A stretch of DNA of 64,000 nt from Saprospirales bacterium (GCA_016703765.1 JADJBL010000012.1:84291-148290); one strand, 5' to 3'; shown: positions 18,671-28,716, counted from the first letter of the stretch. The notes: generated by a model from the sequence alone, not told the origin. A program made the numbers and translations.

Positions 18671-21172
18671 ATGAATTATAGTATGAAGCTGCTTACCAAA
18701 TGCATTTTCGCAGTATGCTGCGCCTTGTTCCTTTCTTTTAACGCGAAGGGGCAAGGGCAGGGATACGCTCCCGGGGACCTGATTGTCCAGTTGCAGAAAG
18801 GAGTGGATGTAAAAACCCTGGTCGAAAGAATGCAGGCTTTTCAGGGAAATGCCACCCATCTGACCCCGGTCAGATTCCTCTCTCCGCCCCTCAATATCTG
18901 GTTGCTTAACTTCGACGAAACAGCGGTCAAGGACCGGGATTTTCTGGATTTTATCCGCATACAGCCCGAGGTGCAGCTGGCTCAGTTCAATCATTATATC
19001 ACCGAACGAAACGTAGTGCCCGACGATCCCCAGTTCGCTTCTCAATGGCAATGGGTAAACAACGGCGGGGGCGGCGCCTTGGCCGATGCCGACGTAGATG
19101 CCGACGAAGCTTGGGAGATCACCACGGGGGGAGGCACGGCAACCGGCCACGAAATCGTGGTGGCGGTGGTCGAATCGGGCATCAATGTAGCCCACCCCGA
19201 CCTGGTTGCCAATATCTGGCACAACAACGGCGAGATCGCCAATAACTTTATAGACGACGATAACAACGGATACCTGGATGACTACGACGGCTGGAACGTC
19301 GGGCAGGACAACGACAACATCCCTTCCGGAAACCACGGGACAGCGGTCTCCGGCATGATCGGCGCGGTTGGCAACAACGGGGTCGGAGTGAGCGGCATCA
19401 ACTGGGACGTCAAGATCATGGCTGTTGCCATGCAGGGAGTCTTCGAGGCCAACGTAGTGGAGGCCTATACCTATCCCTATGTGCTTCGCAAACAATTTAA
19501 CGACTCCAACGGCCACGAAGGCGCTTTCGTGGTGGCGATCAATTCCTCCTGGGGAATCGATGGAGGTCAGCCGGCAGACGCCCCGGTCTGGTGCAGCTTT
19601 TATGATACCCTCGGAGTAGAGGGAATATTGAGCTGTGGCGCCACGGCCAACAACAACGTCAATATCGACGTGGTGGGCGACCTGCCCACCGCCTGTCCCA
19701 GCGAATACATGGTGGCTGTAACCGCGACCAACAATGCCGATTTACGCACTTTCTCGGGCTACGGGGTCGAACAAATCGACCTGGGCGCCCCTGGATCCAA
19801 TATTTTCTCCACCTCGGGAACGAATGGATATAGCTCGACATCCGGCACCAGCTTTGCCTCCCCGTTGACCGCCGGCGTCATCGCGCTGATGTATTCGGCG
19901 CCCTGCGTCTTCCTGGCGGAACAAGCCATTGTCTATCCCGCCGAAACGGCCTTGCAGGTGCGCGACGCCCTGTTTGCAGGTGTGGACATCAAGTCCAACC
20001 TCGTACCGGAGGTCAAAACCGGGGGGAGGGTGAATGCCTACAAAAGTCTTATGCTCTTGCTGGCCGGCTGCGGCCCCTGTCCTGCTGCCCACGACCTGAG
20101 CGCCGGCTCCCAAACCGATGTGTCTGCTGTCCTTAGCTGGGATGGCGCCCTGGACTCCCAGGATAATACGATCCGTTTCCGGCCCGAAGGGGCTTTGGAA
20201 TGGGACACCATCTTCAACGCCGGCAACCCCTATGAACTCACGGGGCTTACGGGTTGCCAGGTTTACGAATGGCAGGTCCATACGATCTGTACGGATACCA
20301 CTTCGGGGTTTTCGAACAGCAGTTATTTCGAGACGGAGGGTTGCTGTATTCCGCCCGACGAGGTCGGCGTCGTAACGGTCGGGGATGAAAGCGTCCTGAT
20401 CGAGTGGAATACCGTTTTTGCCGCATCGGGGTATTTGCTCACCGTCGACCCGCTGGATACGCTTCTCAGCTCCTTTACGATTACGCCGCCTCCCGGCAAC
20501 AGCTTTGTGCTGAGCGGGCTGGCGCCTTGCCAGGGATACAGCCTTAGTATAAGCACCGACTGTGTTGGAGGGGCCGCTTCCAGCCCCTCGGAGGCCATAA
20601 CATTTTACACCGATTGCCCCTGTCCGGCGCCGCTCAATGCGGATACCAGCCAGGTGGAAATGCAAACCGCCCTGTACGGATGGGATTCCTCGGAAAATGC
20701 GGGCAAATACGTGGTGCGGTACAAGGAACTCACAGCAGTGGACTGGATTCTCCAGGAGGTTGATGCCACGAGCTTGCTCATTGAAGGCCTCATTTCCTGC
20801 AAAAACTACCGCGTGCAGGTGAAATCGGTCTGCCCGGTGGCGGAGAGCGGTTACACTACGGCTCTATTGTTCAAAACCGATTGCGCACCCTCCTCGACGG
20901 AAGAGCCGGAGGTATTGACCACAGAGCTGCAGGTTATTCCCAACCCCTCCCACGAACAGGTCAAGGTTTGGGTGACGACCGATATCACGACCCGGGCAAC
21001 ACTCGAAATTTTCGACCCGCTGGGGCGGAGAATTTGGTCGAACGACCTGGGTATTGTTCAGAAAGGCCGGCATCTGTTCGATCTGCCGAATGTGCCGTCG
21101 GTTCCGGGCATTTACTGGATGAGACTTGAAACGGAGGAATTGATCCTGATGGAGAAAATGGTCCGCCAATAA
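18671..21172 (+). CDS. Secreted subtilisin-like (S8) protein with FnIII modules and T9SS sorting domain
   Basis: 833 residues: signal peptide (cleavage near NAKGQ), an inhibitor-like propeptide to ~120 and an S8 domain ~120-460. His222 (GNHGTAVSG), oxyanion Asn291 (NSSWG) and Ser394 (SGTSFASP) fit the triad. The position that should be the catalytic Asp is Glu168 (VVAVVESGINVAHPDL). About three fibronectin-III-like modules follow (~465-760, each with a Cys-containing GL..C..Y motif). A type A sorting domain closes the protein (VIPNPSHEQVKVWV…GIYWMRLE). It is exported by the Sec and T9SS routes as a surface protease or, if Glu168 is disabling, a pseudo-protease. An alternative start is the Met at codon 5. 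Confidence 0.85.
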   Translation: MNYSMKLLTKCIFAVCCALFLSFNAKGQGQGYAPGDLIVQLQKGVDVKTLVERMQAFQGNATHLTPVRFLSPPLNIWLLNFDETAVKDRDFLDFIRIQPEVQLAQFNHYITERNVVPDDPQFASQWQWVNNGGGGALADADVDADEAWEITTGGGTATGHEIVVAVVESGINVAHPDLVANIWHNNGEIANNFIDDDNNGYLDDYDGWNVGQDNDNIPSGNHGTAVSGMIGAVGNNGVGVSGINWDVKIMAVAMQGVFEANVVEAYTYPYVLRKQFNDSNGHEGAFVVAINSSWGIDGGQPADAPVWCSFYDTLGVEGILSCGATANNNVNIDVVGDLPTACPSEYMVAVTATNNADLRTFSGYGVEQIDLGAPGSNIFSTSGTNGYSSTSGTSFASPLTAGVIALMYSAPCVFLAEQAIVYPAETALQVRDALFAGVDIKSNLVPEVKTGGRVNAYKSLMLLLAGCGPCPAAHDLSAGSQTDVSAVLSWDGALDSQDNTIRFRPEGALEWDTIFNAGNPYELTGLTGCQVYEWQVHTICTDTTSGFSNSSYFETEGCCIPPDEVGVVTVGDESVLIEWNTVFAASGYLLTVDPLDTLLSSFTITPPPGNSFVLSGLAPCQGYSLSISTDCVGGAASSPSEAITFYTDCPCPAPLNADTSQVEMQTALYGWDSSENAGKYVVRYKELTAVDWILQEVDATSLLIEGLISCKNYRVQVKSVCPVAESGYTTALLFKTDCAPSSTEEPEVLTTELQVIPNPSHEQVKVWVTTDITTRATLEIFDPLGRRIWSNDLGIVQKGRHLFDLPNVPSVPGIYWMRLETEELILMEKMVRQ

Positions 21173-21203
21173 CACCTTTGCAAATTCAAAACACGATTCT
21201 AGT

Positions 21204-24200
21204 ATGAAAAAACCAAACTGGTCCCTGGCCTTGGTCCTGACCCTTATTGTCGCATGGCCGCTGGCATCCCAAAATGTAAAATCGGGTCCCATTCACCCAC
21301 AGGTGGAGGTCACCCATGCGGAGTACCTGGGGAAAACCCCGCCGCTCCGCAACCTGGTCCCAATGGATCCTACTACTCCGGAAAAAAGAAGCAAAGCGAA
21401 AGAGAACAAGAAAACGACCATCGTTTCCAACTTTGCAGGGCGCGGAAAAAGAAATTACGAGCCCAAGCCCGGCGCACTGCCCAAGGGCGCCGACCCTGTA
21501 AGACAAGGTTCCGGAACCCGGGATTTCGATGTGGTGGTGGAGCCGATCGTGAATATCGACGGGATGAACCAGAGCAATTTCAACGCTACGCCTCCGGACC
21601 CCTGCGGGGACATCGGCAGCAATTACTATATCCAGATGATCAATGCCACCCTGTTCAGGGTTTTTGATAAAGAGGGCAATGCCGTGGGCTCGCCTATTTC
21701 GGCCAATACGATCTGGAGCCAGGTGGGCTTTTCTTCCGCAGGCGACCCCATCATTCTTTTCGACCAGGAAGCCGACCGTTGGATCATCACTGAATTTCCC
21801 TCCGGCAATAAATTGCTGGTAGCCATTTCGGAAGACAACGACCCCTTCGGAAGCTGGGACGCCTGGGCTTTTTCCACCCCAAGTTTTCCCGACTACCCTA
21901 AATACTCGATCTGGCCGAACGCCTATTGCGTGACGACCAACGAAGGAGGGGCAGGACAGGTCGAAGTGTATTTCATCAACCGGCAGGAATTGCTTGCCAA
22001 CATCGCCAACCCGACTATCCAGCGGATCACCTTGCCGGGTGTGACCGGAGGCCCGGGTTTTTATGTCGCAACTCCGGTCGACTGGACCGGCATGGCCAGC
22101 CCTCCGGCTGACGCGCTGCCCATGATCCTCTGCCTCCGGGACGATGCCTGGGGCAGCGTTTCGCAAGATGGAATCGAAGTATTCGAAGTGGACATCGATT
22201 GGGCGAACTCCGCCAATACCACCTATACTACCACGCTCGTCGCCACCTCGCCCTTCGATACCAACCCCTGTTCGGTTTCCGGTCCCGGATTCTCCTGCAT
22301 CCCCCAATTGAACGGGGGAGGGATCGACGGACTTCCGGAGGTCATTATGCACCAGGTCCATTACCGGAATTTTGGGGGTCATGAAGCCATGGTACTGAAT
22401 TTTATCGTCGATGCCACGGCTGGCGACGATGTATCCGGCATCCGCTGGATGGAACTTCGCCGCACGGGCACGGGCCCCTGGACGGTTTACCAGGAAGGCA
22501 CCTTTGCTCCCGACGACGGCATGCATCGGTTTATGGGAGGCATCGCTATGGATGGGGCCGGAAATATCGGCCTGGCCTATTCGGTGTCGAGCGAAACCAC
22601 TTATCCCGGACTCCGGTTTACCGGCAGGAGGGCAAACGATCCCCTTGGAGAAATGACCGTAGTGGAGTACGAAATCACGACGGGCTTCAGCGCCCAAAAC
22701 GGTTCGAGATACGGCGATTACGCCCAAATGGCCGTAGATCCTTCCGACGACCGGACGTTTTGGTTTACCGGTGAATACCGCCGTCCCAGCAATTGGGGCA
22801 CCAAAATATTTTCCTTCGAATTGCGCAGGGATACGAACGACATCGGCCCCTCGGCCCTGCTTACCCCGATCAACTCCCCCGACCTGACCAATTCGGAAAT
22901 CGTACAGATCGAAGTGAAGAACTTCGGCGTCGACAGCCAGTTTGTATTTGGGGTGGGGTACATAGTCAATAACACTCCACCGGCGGTAGTCGAGCCCGTT
23001 AATTTTATCCTGGCCCCGGATAGTACCTATGTCCACACTTTTGCAACCCCTGTGGATATGTCGGTGGTAGGCGATTACGAATTCACGCTGTTTACCGTCC
23101 TTCCCGACGACGAGGCGCCGCTCAACGACACCCTGCGCATCGTGCGGTCCAAACTCCCGCGCTTCGATGCGGGGATTACGGATATCCTTGGCGTCGACGG
23201 GGTCGGATGCAACGACCCTGTGGATATTCAACTCGAACTGACCAATTTCGGTACGGAGATCCTGGAAAGTGTCACGATCGAGGTAATATTCAACGGAGCG
23301 CTTTACCAAAATGTCAACTGGACGGGTGTCCTGCAACCCGGCGACTTTACGACGCTATCGATGGTGCTGACCGGAATGGTCGGCGGCCAAAACGAGATCA
23401 GCGCAGCTACCTCCAATCCCAACGGCGAGGCGGATGAAATCCCGGTCAACGACGAATTCTCCCGCACCTTCAATGCCATCAGCGATGGCGTAACGTATGT
23501 CCTGACTTTGAAAACCGACAACTTCCCCTCCGAAACGACCTGGGAACTGGAAGACGCCAATGGGAATGTCCTCTACATGGGAGGCCCCTACACCCAGGCC
23601 AGCACGGTCCATCTGATCGACCTTTGCCTGGCTGAAGACGACTGTTACACCTTCACCATTTTCGATTCGGAAGGCGACGGGATCTGCTGCTTCTGGGGCG
23701 AAGGCAACTACAACATCAAGAATCCCTTCGGCAACATGGTAGTGAACGGCACGGGAGTCTTCGGTTCTTCGCAGTCGCATAACTTCTGCGCCAACCTCGA
23801 CTGTATGCTTGCCGCAGACATCGATATTTCTCCCGAAACCAACCCGGGAGCCGGCGACGGCGCCATCCTCATTACTCCGATGAACGGGGCAGGGCCTTAT
23901 CAATACAGCATCGACGGAGGAGCCACCTTCCAGTCCTCCAACCTTTTTGAAAACCTTCCCGCGGGCGACTACGATATCGTCGTAACGGGATCTTTCGATT
24001 GCATCTATGAAGAAACGGTAAACATCGAGCTCTGCGCGCTGAGCTTTGTGGTGGAGGTTACCGATGAATCTGTCGAAAATGCGGGCGACGGGGTTATTGA
24101 AATCACCGCTTCGGGAGGATCGGGCCAGCTGCAATACAGCATCGACGGCGGCGCTACCTTTCAGAGCAGCCCCGTGTTTCCAAACCTGTTCAAGGGCGAA

Positions 24201-24548
24201 TACGAAGTGATCGCGGTCGATGCCCTGGGTTGCGAATTCTCCTCCCTCATAGAGATCGGAGTTTCTTCCACCAATGGAAATCACCTGGTCGGGCAACTGA
24301 TCCTGGTCTATCCGAACCCCACCGATGGGGTGTTCCGGATCGATGTCAAGGGTTTGCAGCGAAAAGGGCCCTTCCTCGATATTCAGATCTTCGACTCGAA
24401 AGGGCAGGTCGTCCAGTTCAGCAACCTGGTGAAATACGACGATACCTTCACCGGGGAGGTTTCCCTGGTGGTCTATCCCGCAGGAGTATATTATGTAAGA
24501 TTTATAGACGACCAGATGCACCGGATGGTGCGGGTGGTCAGGCAGTAA
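21204..24548 (+). CDS. Large T9SS-secreted protein with SprB-like repeats
   Basis: 1114 residues with a signal peptide (VLTLIVAWPLASQ). Residues ~100-560 are a beta-rich region with propeller-like blades (DPIILFDQEADRWIITEF, FGSWDAWAF, MAVDPSDDRTFWFTGEYR) of no named family. CARDB/Ig-like segments follow (~560-770). Two SprB-type repeats, each with QYSIDGGATFQSS followed by a 'G.Y.V…D..GC' strand, lie at ~895-935 and ~970-1010. The type A sorting domain starts at LVYPNPTDGVFRI. It begins 31 bp after the subtilase gene and ends at a terminator, so the two form one operon. A surface adhesin or structural role is likely. Confidence 0.78.
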   Translation: MKKPNWSLALVLTLIVAWPLASQNVKSGPIHPQVEVTHAEYLGKTPPLRNLVPMDPTTPEKRSKAKENKKTTIVSNFAGRGKRNYEPKPGALPKGADPVRQGSGTRDFDVVVEPIVNIDGMNQSNFNATPPDPCGDIGSNYYIQMINATLFRVFDKEGNAVGSPISANTIWSQVGFSSAGDPIILFDQEADRWIITEFPSGNKLLVAISEDNDPFGSWDAWAFSTPSFPDYPKYSIWPNAYCVTTNEGGAGQVEVYFINRQELLANIANPTIQRITLPGVTGGPGFYVATPVDWTGMASPPADALPMILCLRDDAWGSVSQDGIEVFEVDIDWANSANTTYTTTLVATSPFDTNPCSVSGPGFSCIPQLNGGGIDGLPEVIMHQVHYRNFGGHEAMVLNFIVDATAGDDVSGIRWMELRRTGTGPWTVYQEGTFAPDDGMHRFMGGIAMDGAGNIGLAYSVSSETTYPGLRFTGRRANDPLGEMTVVEYEITTGFSAQNGSRYGDYAQMAVDPSDDRTFWFTGEYRRPSNWGTKIFSFELRRDTNDIGPSALLTPINSPDLTNSEIVQIEVKNFGVDSQFVFGVGYIVNNTPPAVVEPVNFILAPDSTYVHTFATPVDMSVVGDYEFTLFTVLPDDEAPLNDTLRIVRSKLPRFDAGITDILGVDGVGCNDPVDIQLELTNFGTEILESVTIEVIFNGALYQNVNWTGVLQPGDFTTLSMVLTGMVGGQNEISAATSNPNGEADEIPVNDEFSRTFNAISDGVTYVLTLKTDNFPSETTWELEDANGNVLYMGGPYTQASTVHLIDLCLAEDDCYTFTIFDSEGDGICCFWGEGNYNIKNPFGNMVVNGTGVFGSSQSHNFCANLDCMLAADIDISPETNPGAGDGAILITPMNGAGPYQYSIDGGATFQSSNLFENLPAGDYDIVVTGSFDCIYEETVNIELCALSFVVEVTDESVENAGDGVIEITASGGSGQLQYSIDGGATFQSSPVFPNLFKGEYEVIAVDALGCEFSSLIEIGVSSTNGNHLVGQLILVYPNPTDGVFRIDVKGLQRKGPFLDIQIFDSKGQVVQFSNLVKYDDTFTGEVSLVVYPAGVYYVRFIDDQMHRMVRVVRQ

Positions 24549-24549
24549 G

Positions 24550-24584
24550 AAAAAAAGCCGCGGTCCTGGACCGCGGCTTTTTTT
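24550..24584 (+). terminator. Rho-independent terminator of the subtilase operon
   Basis: A7 - GCCGCGGTCC - short loop - GGACCGCGGC - T7, starting just after the stop of the 1114-residue gene. It can work in both directions and also lies at the 3' end of the convergent small gene at 24592. Confidence 0.92.
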
Positions 24585-24591
24585 ATGCACT

Positions 24592-24924
24592 TTACAACAG
24601 GCGGGTAAGCACCCTCATGGTGTTTTGCTCCATCAGGGAAAACCGGCCGTCGGCCTGGAAAAAATCGCGGAGGAATTCCCCGAGCCTTGTTTTTCCCTCT
24701 TCTCCCGGGAAAAACTTCTCCCTTTGATCCTGAATAGTTTGGATATTCTCGTAGTCCGACTGGCTGTTGTACAACGCCATCAGGTTTTCGAAACTGGAAA
24801 CCTTGCATTTGTCCCTGATCCAGAGGATTTCATCCTCCGTGGTCTGGGTGTCGGCTTTAGATGCGTAGATCATCAGGAAGGCCAGGAAGTCCTTATCGGA
24901 CCAGGAGCTTATTTCGGAGTTCAT
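24592..24924 (-). CDS. Small helical protein, possibly TerB-like
   Basis: 110 residues, acidic, all-helical by appearance, no signal peptide. The run FLAFLMIYASKADTQTTEDE followed by ILWIRDKC resembles the start of TerB-type helical domains, where an acidic pair follows the first helix, and DFFQADGRFSLMEQ resembles the second acidic turn. No firm family match can be claimed. It lies 15 bp downstream of the haloperoxidase-like gene on the same strand, so is probably co-transcribed. Confidence 0.55.
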   Translation of the reverse strand: MNSEISSWSDKDFLAFLMIYASKADTQTTEDEILWIRDKCKVSSFENLMALYNSQSDYENIQTIQDQREKFFPGEEGKTRLGEFLRDFFQADGRFSLMEQNTMRVLTRLL

Positions 24925-24939
24925 GTTTTCTGATTTTAC

Positions 24940-26409
24940 CTAAAGATTTCCATTGACGTATTTCTGGTACTTTTCCCAAACGGCGCCCGCCACGTCGCGA
25001 CCCAGTTTCAGGCCGGCCACGTTATCGACCTGCACGTGGTAACCGCCTAAAACCCTGGAGGTGCCGGCCATTTCCGCCGTTTCGGTAAAAGTCGGGAAAT
25101 GGAGGGTAATCGTATCGGACACATTTTCGGGTTCGGTCATGAGCCCGGGAACCAGTTTGACGCTTTCCCCGAAGCGGTCGTCGCCTTTAAACAACCTCAG
25201 GGCCGTAGAGCAGGCGCCACTGACACAGCTATGCCCGGACACGTAGGCCGGGAATGGAGGGCAGAGGAAGGTATCGGGAGAATAGGGCCTCCATTCCTTT
25301 CCTTTCATTTCCACGATACCCTTCTCCGGGCCGCCCCAGGCTTTGATGACCTGGTCCTGGTAATAGTGGTGTACGAGTGCGTAGGGTCTGCAGTTGTCGT
25401 AAAACATTTTGGTATCCCAGGCTGCGATAAAGGCGTCCATGGCGCATGCCGTGACGAGGAAATACATCTTTACATCCTGGTCCAGCGTATGGTTGTCGCG
25501 CACGGAGACCTGCTGCGCGAAGATCAGCCAGTGGCCGGCCTGCTGGACGGAGCGGGGCCCGTCGCGCATGAACTCCACGAGCGCTTTTTGCTCCGGCGTC
25601 AGGTTGGCCTGCATTTCGACCACTTCCTTAACCTCTTTCTCCATCTGCTCGGAACCCACCTTAGGCGGCGGCGGCGAGCGAAACTGGCTGGCTGAATCCA
25701 AGGCAAGGGGTTTTACCTGTTGCCAGTAAGGGGTCAGGCAACCCGGGGCAAACTTACCGCCTTTGCCGTCGGCGAAATACTTGGGCTGCCAGCGGTCGAT
25801 ATCTGCGAGTTGGTCGGGGTTATTCACCGGGTTGTAGCCGGTATAGTCCGAATAGGGGGATCCGTCGCTACCGGTCACTTGTCCGTATTGGTTGGAGCCG
25901 TCATTTCTCCGGGCTTCGATAACTGCTTTCGCTGCCAGGTTGCCGATGCCTTCCGGGGTAGCGGGGTCGAGCGATTTGTTTTCGGGGTCGTATCCCAGCT
26001 CCATCAAACGCTGCTTCCAAACCGTACTGTCGGCATAGTAGTATTCCATCATAGCGCCGAATGCGGCGTAACTGATTGCTTTTTCCTTGTTGGCCAGTGT
26101 TCTTTCGGCTTCCGGACGGCGTTCCACGCCGGTCAGGTAAACGGGGGCCGCTATGGAGTCGTAGCGGGTCCAGGCATCGAAGACGGAGGTCATCACCAGG
26201 GCAACCATCCGGGAAGTAACCGTAGGGCGCGGCCGGAAACGGTCGGTGTCGTTGGCCGTGCCTTCGAGCAGGATCTTGCCCCATTTATAAGCCATGTTTT
26301 CCGCCCCAACCTTCTCCACTTCCTGCTTGACCGCGTCGGTCTTGCAGCCGGTCGTCAAAGTAACCGCGAGGATAAAGGCATACATTGAAAAGATAAATGT
26401 CTTGTTCAT
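24940..26409 (-). CDS. Vanadium-dependent haloperoxidase / PAP2-superfamily lipoprotein
   Basis: I chose ATG 26409 because it opens a lipoprotein signal (YAFILAVTLTTGC). The protein is ~489 residues. The C-terminal half has the PAP2/vanadium-haloperoxidase signature: PPFPAYVSGHSCVSGACSTA, with the family's SGH motif, and later GTSRVLGGYHVQVDNVAGL, whose His would be the vanadate or phosphate ligand. These enzymes either halogenate with H2O2 or act as acid phosphatases; sequence alone does not decide. Lipid anchoring suggests periplasmic or surface placement. It is first in a pair with the small gene at 24592. Confidence 0.82.
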   Translation of the reverse strand: MNKTFIFSMYAFILAVTLTTGCKTDAVKQEVEKVGAENMAYKWGKILLEGTANDTDRFRPRPTVTSRMVALVMTSVFDAWTRYDSIAAPVYLTGVERRPEAERTLANKEKAISYAAFGAMMEYYYADSTVWKQRLMELGYDPENKSLDPATPEGIGNLAAKAVIEARRNDGSNQYGQVTGSDGSPYSDYTGYNPVNNPDQLADIDRWQPKYFADGKGGKFAPGCLTPYWQQVKPLALDSASQFRSPPPPKVGSEQMEKEVKEVVEMQANLTPEQKALVEFMRDGPRSVQQAGHWLIFAQQVSVRDNHTLDQDVKMYFLVTACAMDAFIAAWDTKMFYDNCRPYALVHHYYQDQVIKAWGGPEKGIVEMKGKEWRPYSPDTFLCPPFPAYVSGHSCVSGACSTALRLFKGDDRFGESVKLVPGLMTEPENVSDTITLHFPTFTETAEMAGTSRVLGGYHVQVDNVAGLKLGRDVAGAVWEKYQKYVNGNL

Positions 26410-26453
26410 GTTTATAGCTTTTCTTTTAAGGGGCAAAATTAGGGAAAATGGAG

Positions 26454-27779
26454 CTACGGACGTACTATTTTTTCACACCTGAGCCCTTTGTCCGTTTTTA
26501 TATGAAGCAGGAAAAGCCCTTTGGGCAGGCCGGACAAAGGCCAATGGTAAGCGGAGACGCCTGGCAAAACTACTTCCCGGATCAGGCTTCCGCTGGGGCT
26601 GTACAGAGCCAGACCCTCCAGCGGGGCTTCAGGGCTCTCGATGTATAATTCGGTATCGAACGGATTGGGAGAAATGGAGATGGAGGCTTCAAACTCGGGC
26701 TCCCTTGCCGAGACGAACAGATCATCGTCCCATTTGTACATGGTGGGCTGGCCGAATCCGCCGAATCCACGGGAAACCCAGCCGATCTGGGGGTTGGCAA
26801 AGCCGATCGCCCGGTAGGGGATTTCGCTGTCGATTTCCTCCCAGGTTTTCCCAAAGTCTTTGGAATAAAACGACCCAAAGGTGCTGCCCGAGGTCGAAAC
26901 CCCTACAAAGGTGCTGTCGGTGCCCGGAACGTAGGCGACGTTTTGGAAAAAAGCCTGGAACGCAGGGGTGGAGAAGACATCCCAGGTTTCTCCTCCGTCA
27001 TAGGTGCGTGCGATTTTGGAGTTGAGCGTTTGCGGGGCCACGGCGATACCGTGAAGGGAGTCGATGAAGGATACGGAGTAGATCACATCGGTGGCGGCAA
27101 AGCCCGGATCCAGCACCTCCCAGGTGGCGCCCCGATTCTTGCTCCGGTAGATCCGACCCATGTTCGTGCCGAAATAGATGCGGTCGCCCACGGCGCAGAG
27201 GCTGTTGTTGCCGCTCAGAATCAGGGTGTATTCGTCTTCGAGAAATTCGGGGATGTTCAGGGCGGAGACGGGGTCCCAGGTTTCGCCGCCGTCGGTGGTT
27301 CGTGCCATGATGTCCCGGTTGATGCAAACTCCCTCCAACTCATCGAAGAAGCGAAGCCAGACGCCGCCAGCCTGGCCTGGCAAAATTTCGGTCCAGGTTT
27401 CGCCGCCGTCCTCCGTTTTGAACAGGCCTTGGCCGGCGCCGGCGCCCAGGTCGAGGGTGCTGATCCAGGCCGTGTTTTCGTCGATGCCCACGATATCGAA
27501 TGTCCATCTTCCCGTGGCTTCCGTCACTTCGTGCGCGGTCCAGGTTTGGCCGCCGTTGGTGGTTTTCATGACGTAGGGAACGTGGTCTGGAAGGGGTTGC
27601 CCATCGCTGAAATCGAAGCAGGAGGCCCAAACGGTATTTTCATCCAGGACGGAGATCCCGAAGACCCCGTAACCGGAGGGAAGCACGTCTTCTGCCTGCG
27701 ATTGCCATTCCTGGGCAAAGGATGGTGTGGCGAGAAAAGCAAGGAAGGCCAGAGAACTGAGTTTTCGTAAAGTTTTCAT
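26454..27779 (-). CDS. T9SS-secreted BNR/sortilin-type propeller protein
   Basis: 441 residues with signal peptide (AFLATPSFAQ). Repeated blades carry the BNR/YCF48 signature: KTTNGGQTWT, KTEDGGETWTE, RTTDGGETWDP, RSKNRGATWEV, RTYDGGETWDV, SKDFGKTWEE. A type A sorting domain ends the protein (ISPNPFDTELYIES…KGLFLLHIKTD). The role is probably surface binding of a glycan or protein; no enzyme motif. It stands alone, 44 bp upstream of the haloperoxidase-like start. Confidence 0.85.
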   Translation of the reverse strand: MKTLRKLSSLAFLAFLATPSFAQEWQSQAEDVLPSGYGVFGISVLDENTVWASCFDFSDGQPLPDHVPYVMKTTNGGQTWTAHEVTEATGRWTFDIVGIDENTAWISTLDLGAGAGQGLFKTEDGGETWTEILPGQAGGVWLRFFDELEGVCINRDIMARTTDGGETWDPVSALNIPEFLEDEYTLILSGNNSLCAVGDRIYFGTNMGRIYRSKNRGATWEVLDPGFAATDVIYSVSFIDSLHGIAVAPQTLNSKIARTYDGGETWDVFSTPAFQAFFQNVAYVPGTDSTFVGVSTSGSTFGSFYSKDFGKTWEEIDSEIPYRAIGFANPQIGWVSRGFGGFGQPTMYKWDDDLFVSAREPEFEASISISPNPFDTELYIESPEAPLEGLALYSPSGSLIREVVLPGVSAYHWPLSGLPKGLFLLHIKTDKGLRCEKIVRP

Positions 27780-27846
27780 AGCATTTATTTAGTTGGTGAA
27801 TTTGAAAAATGAAAGCCCGAAAAGTAGAAAAATGACTCAGTGGGAC

Positions 27847-28716
27847 CTAATCGAATCGACGATCTGTCGCATTTCGGGCACGTTCGACGATAATTGTCCG
27901 GACCACCAGCATGGCGATGATGATAAAACCGCCTAAGGCCGCTCCGGTAGAAGGCATCTCCCCGTAACCGATGAGCACCCACACCGGATTGAGCACCGGC
28001 TCCAACATGGCGATCAGCGCGCTTTCGATAGCCAGCACCCTTTTTAAGCCGTAAGTGAAAAACATATAGCCCACGCCGATCTGGATCAAGCCTAGAAAAG
28101 CCAGCATGCTCCATTCCGTTGGAGTAGGGATGGGCGCCTGGATTGCAGCGGGCAAAAACAGCGCTACGACCAGGATATTTCCCCAAAACAAGGCGGCTTC
28201 GTGGTTCTCTTGTTTGTTATGTCGCTGGGAAAGCATAAACCCGGCGAGGAAAACCCCCGAACTCAGGGCTATAAGGATGCCCTTCATACTGTCCAGTTGC
28301 AGGTCGCCGATAAAAAACAGGGTCATGCCCAGGAAGCACACGACCAGGGTGACAATATTGATCCGGGGCTGGCGAAACTTGAAGATCACCGGCTCCAGCA
28401 AGATCAGGTAGATGGGGGCGGTGTATTGAAGGAATATGGCGTTGGCGGCCGTGGTGAGCTTGGTCGCCACGACGAATGCGGTCACCAGTCCGGCGTAAAA
28501 AAGCGCTACCACAAGGGTCATGAATGAAAACCGGAACACTTTTTTCCGGTACCAAAGCCCGAACAACAGGGCGGCAAAAGCCGCGCGGTAGCAGAGGATG
28601 GTATAGGCGTCCTGGGAGAGTAGTTTGATAAATAAGCCCCCGGTGCTCCAAAAGAGCGCGGCGATGACGATGGCCAGCAGGCCCGATTGGTGGTCGCTTA
28701 ACCGGATTTGGCTCAT
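27847..28716 (-). CDS. DMT superfamily (EamA) transporter
   Basis: 289 residues from ATG 28716, with about ten hydrophobic segments in two five-helix EamA halves (ALFWSTGGLFIKLL at the start of the first, GILIALSSGVFLAGFML at the start of the second). YTAPIYLILLEPV and EPVLNPVWVLIGYGEMP are the conserved ends of the two halves. It should be an inner-membrane exporter or permease for a small metabolite. A longer start at 28761 adds 15 residues without clear benefit. Confidence 0.85.
   Translation of the reverse strand: MSQIRLSDHQSGLLAIVIAALFWSTGGLFIKLLSQDAYTILCYRAAFAALLFGLWYRKKVFRFSFMTLVVALFYAGLVTAFVVATKLTTAANAIFLQYTAPIYLILLEPVIFKFRQPRINIVTLVVCFLGMTLFFIGDLQLDSMKGILIALSSGVFLAGFMLSQRHNKQENHEAALFWGNILVVALFLPAAIQAPIPTPTEWSMLAFLGLIQIGVGYMFFTYGLKRVLAIESALIAMLEPVLNPVWVLIGYGEMPSTGAALGGFIIIAMLVVRTIIVERARNATDRRFD

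Noticed and set aside
21186..23336. 716-codon minus-strand frame opposite the 1114-residue protein
   Set aside because: Shadow of a well-supported T9SS protein; Gly/Arg/Val-rich with no domain and no start context.
23355..24590. 411-codon minus-strand frame
   Set aside because: Antisense shadow, and it runs through the terminator at 24550.
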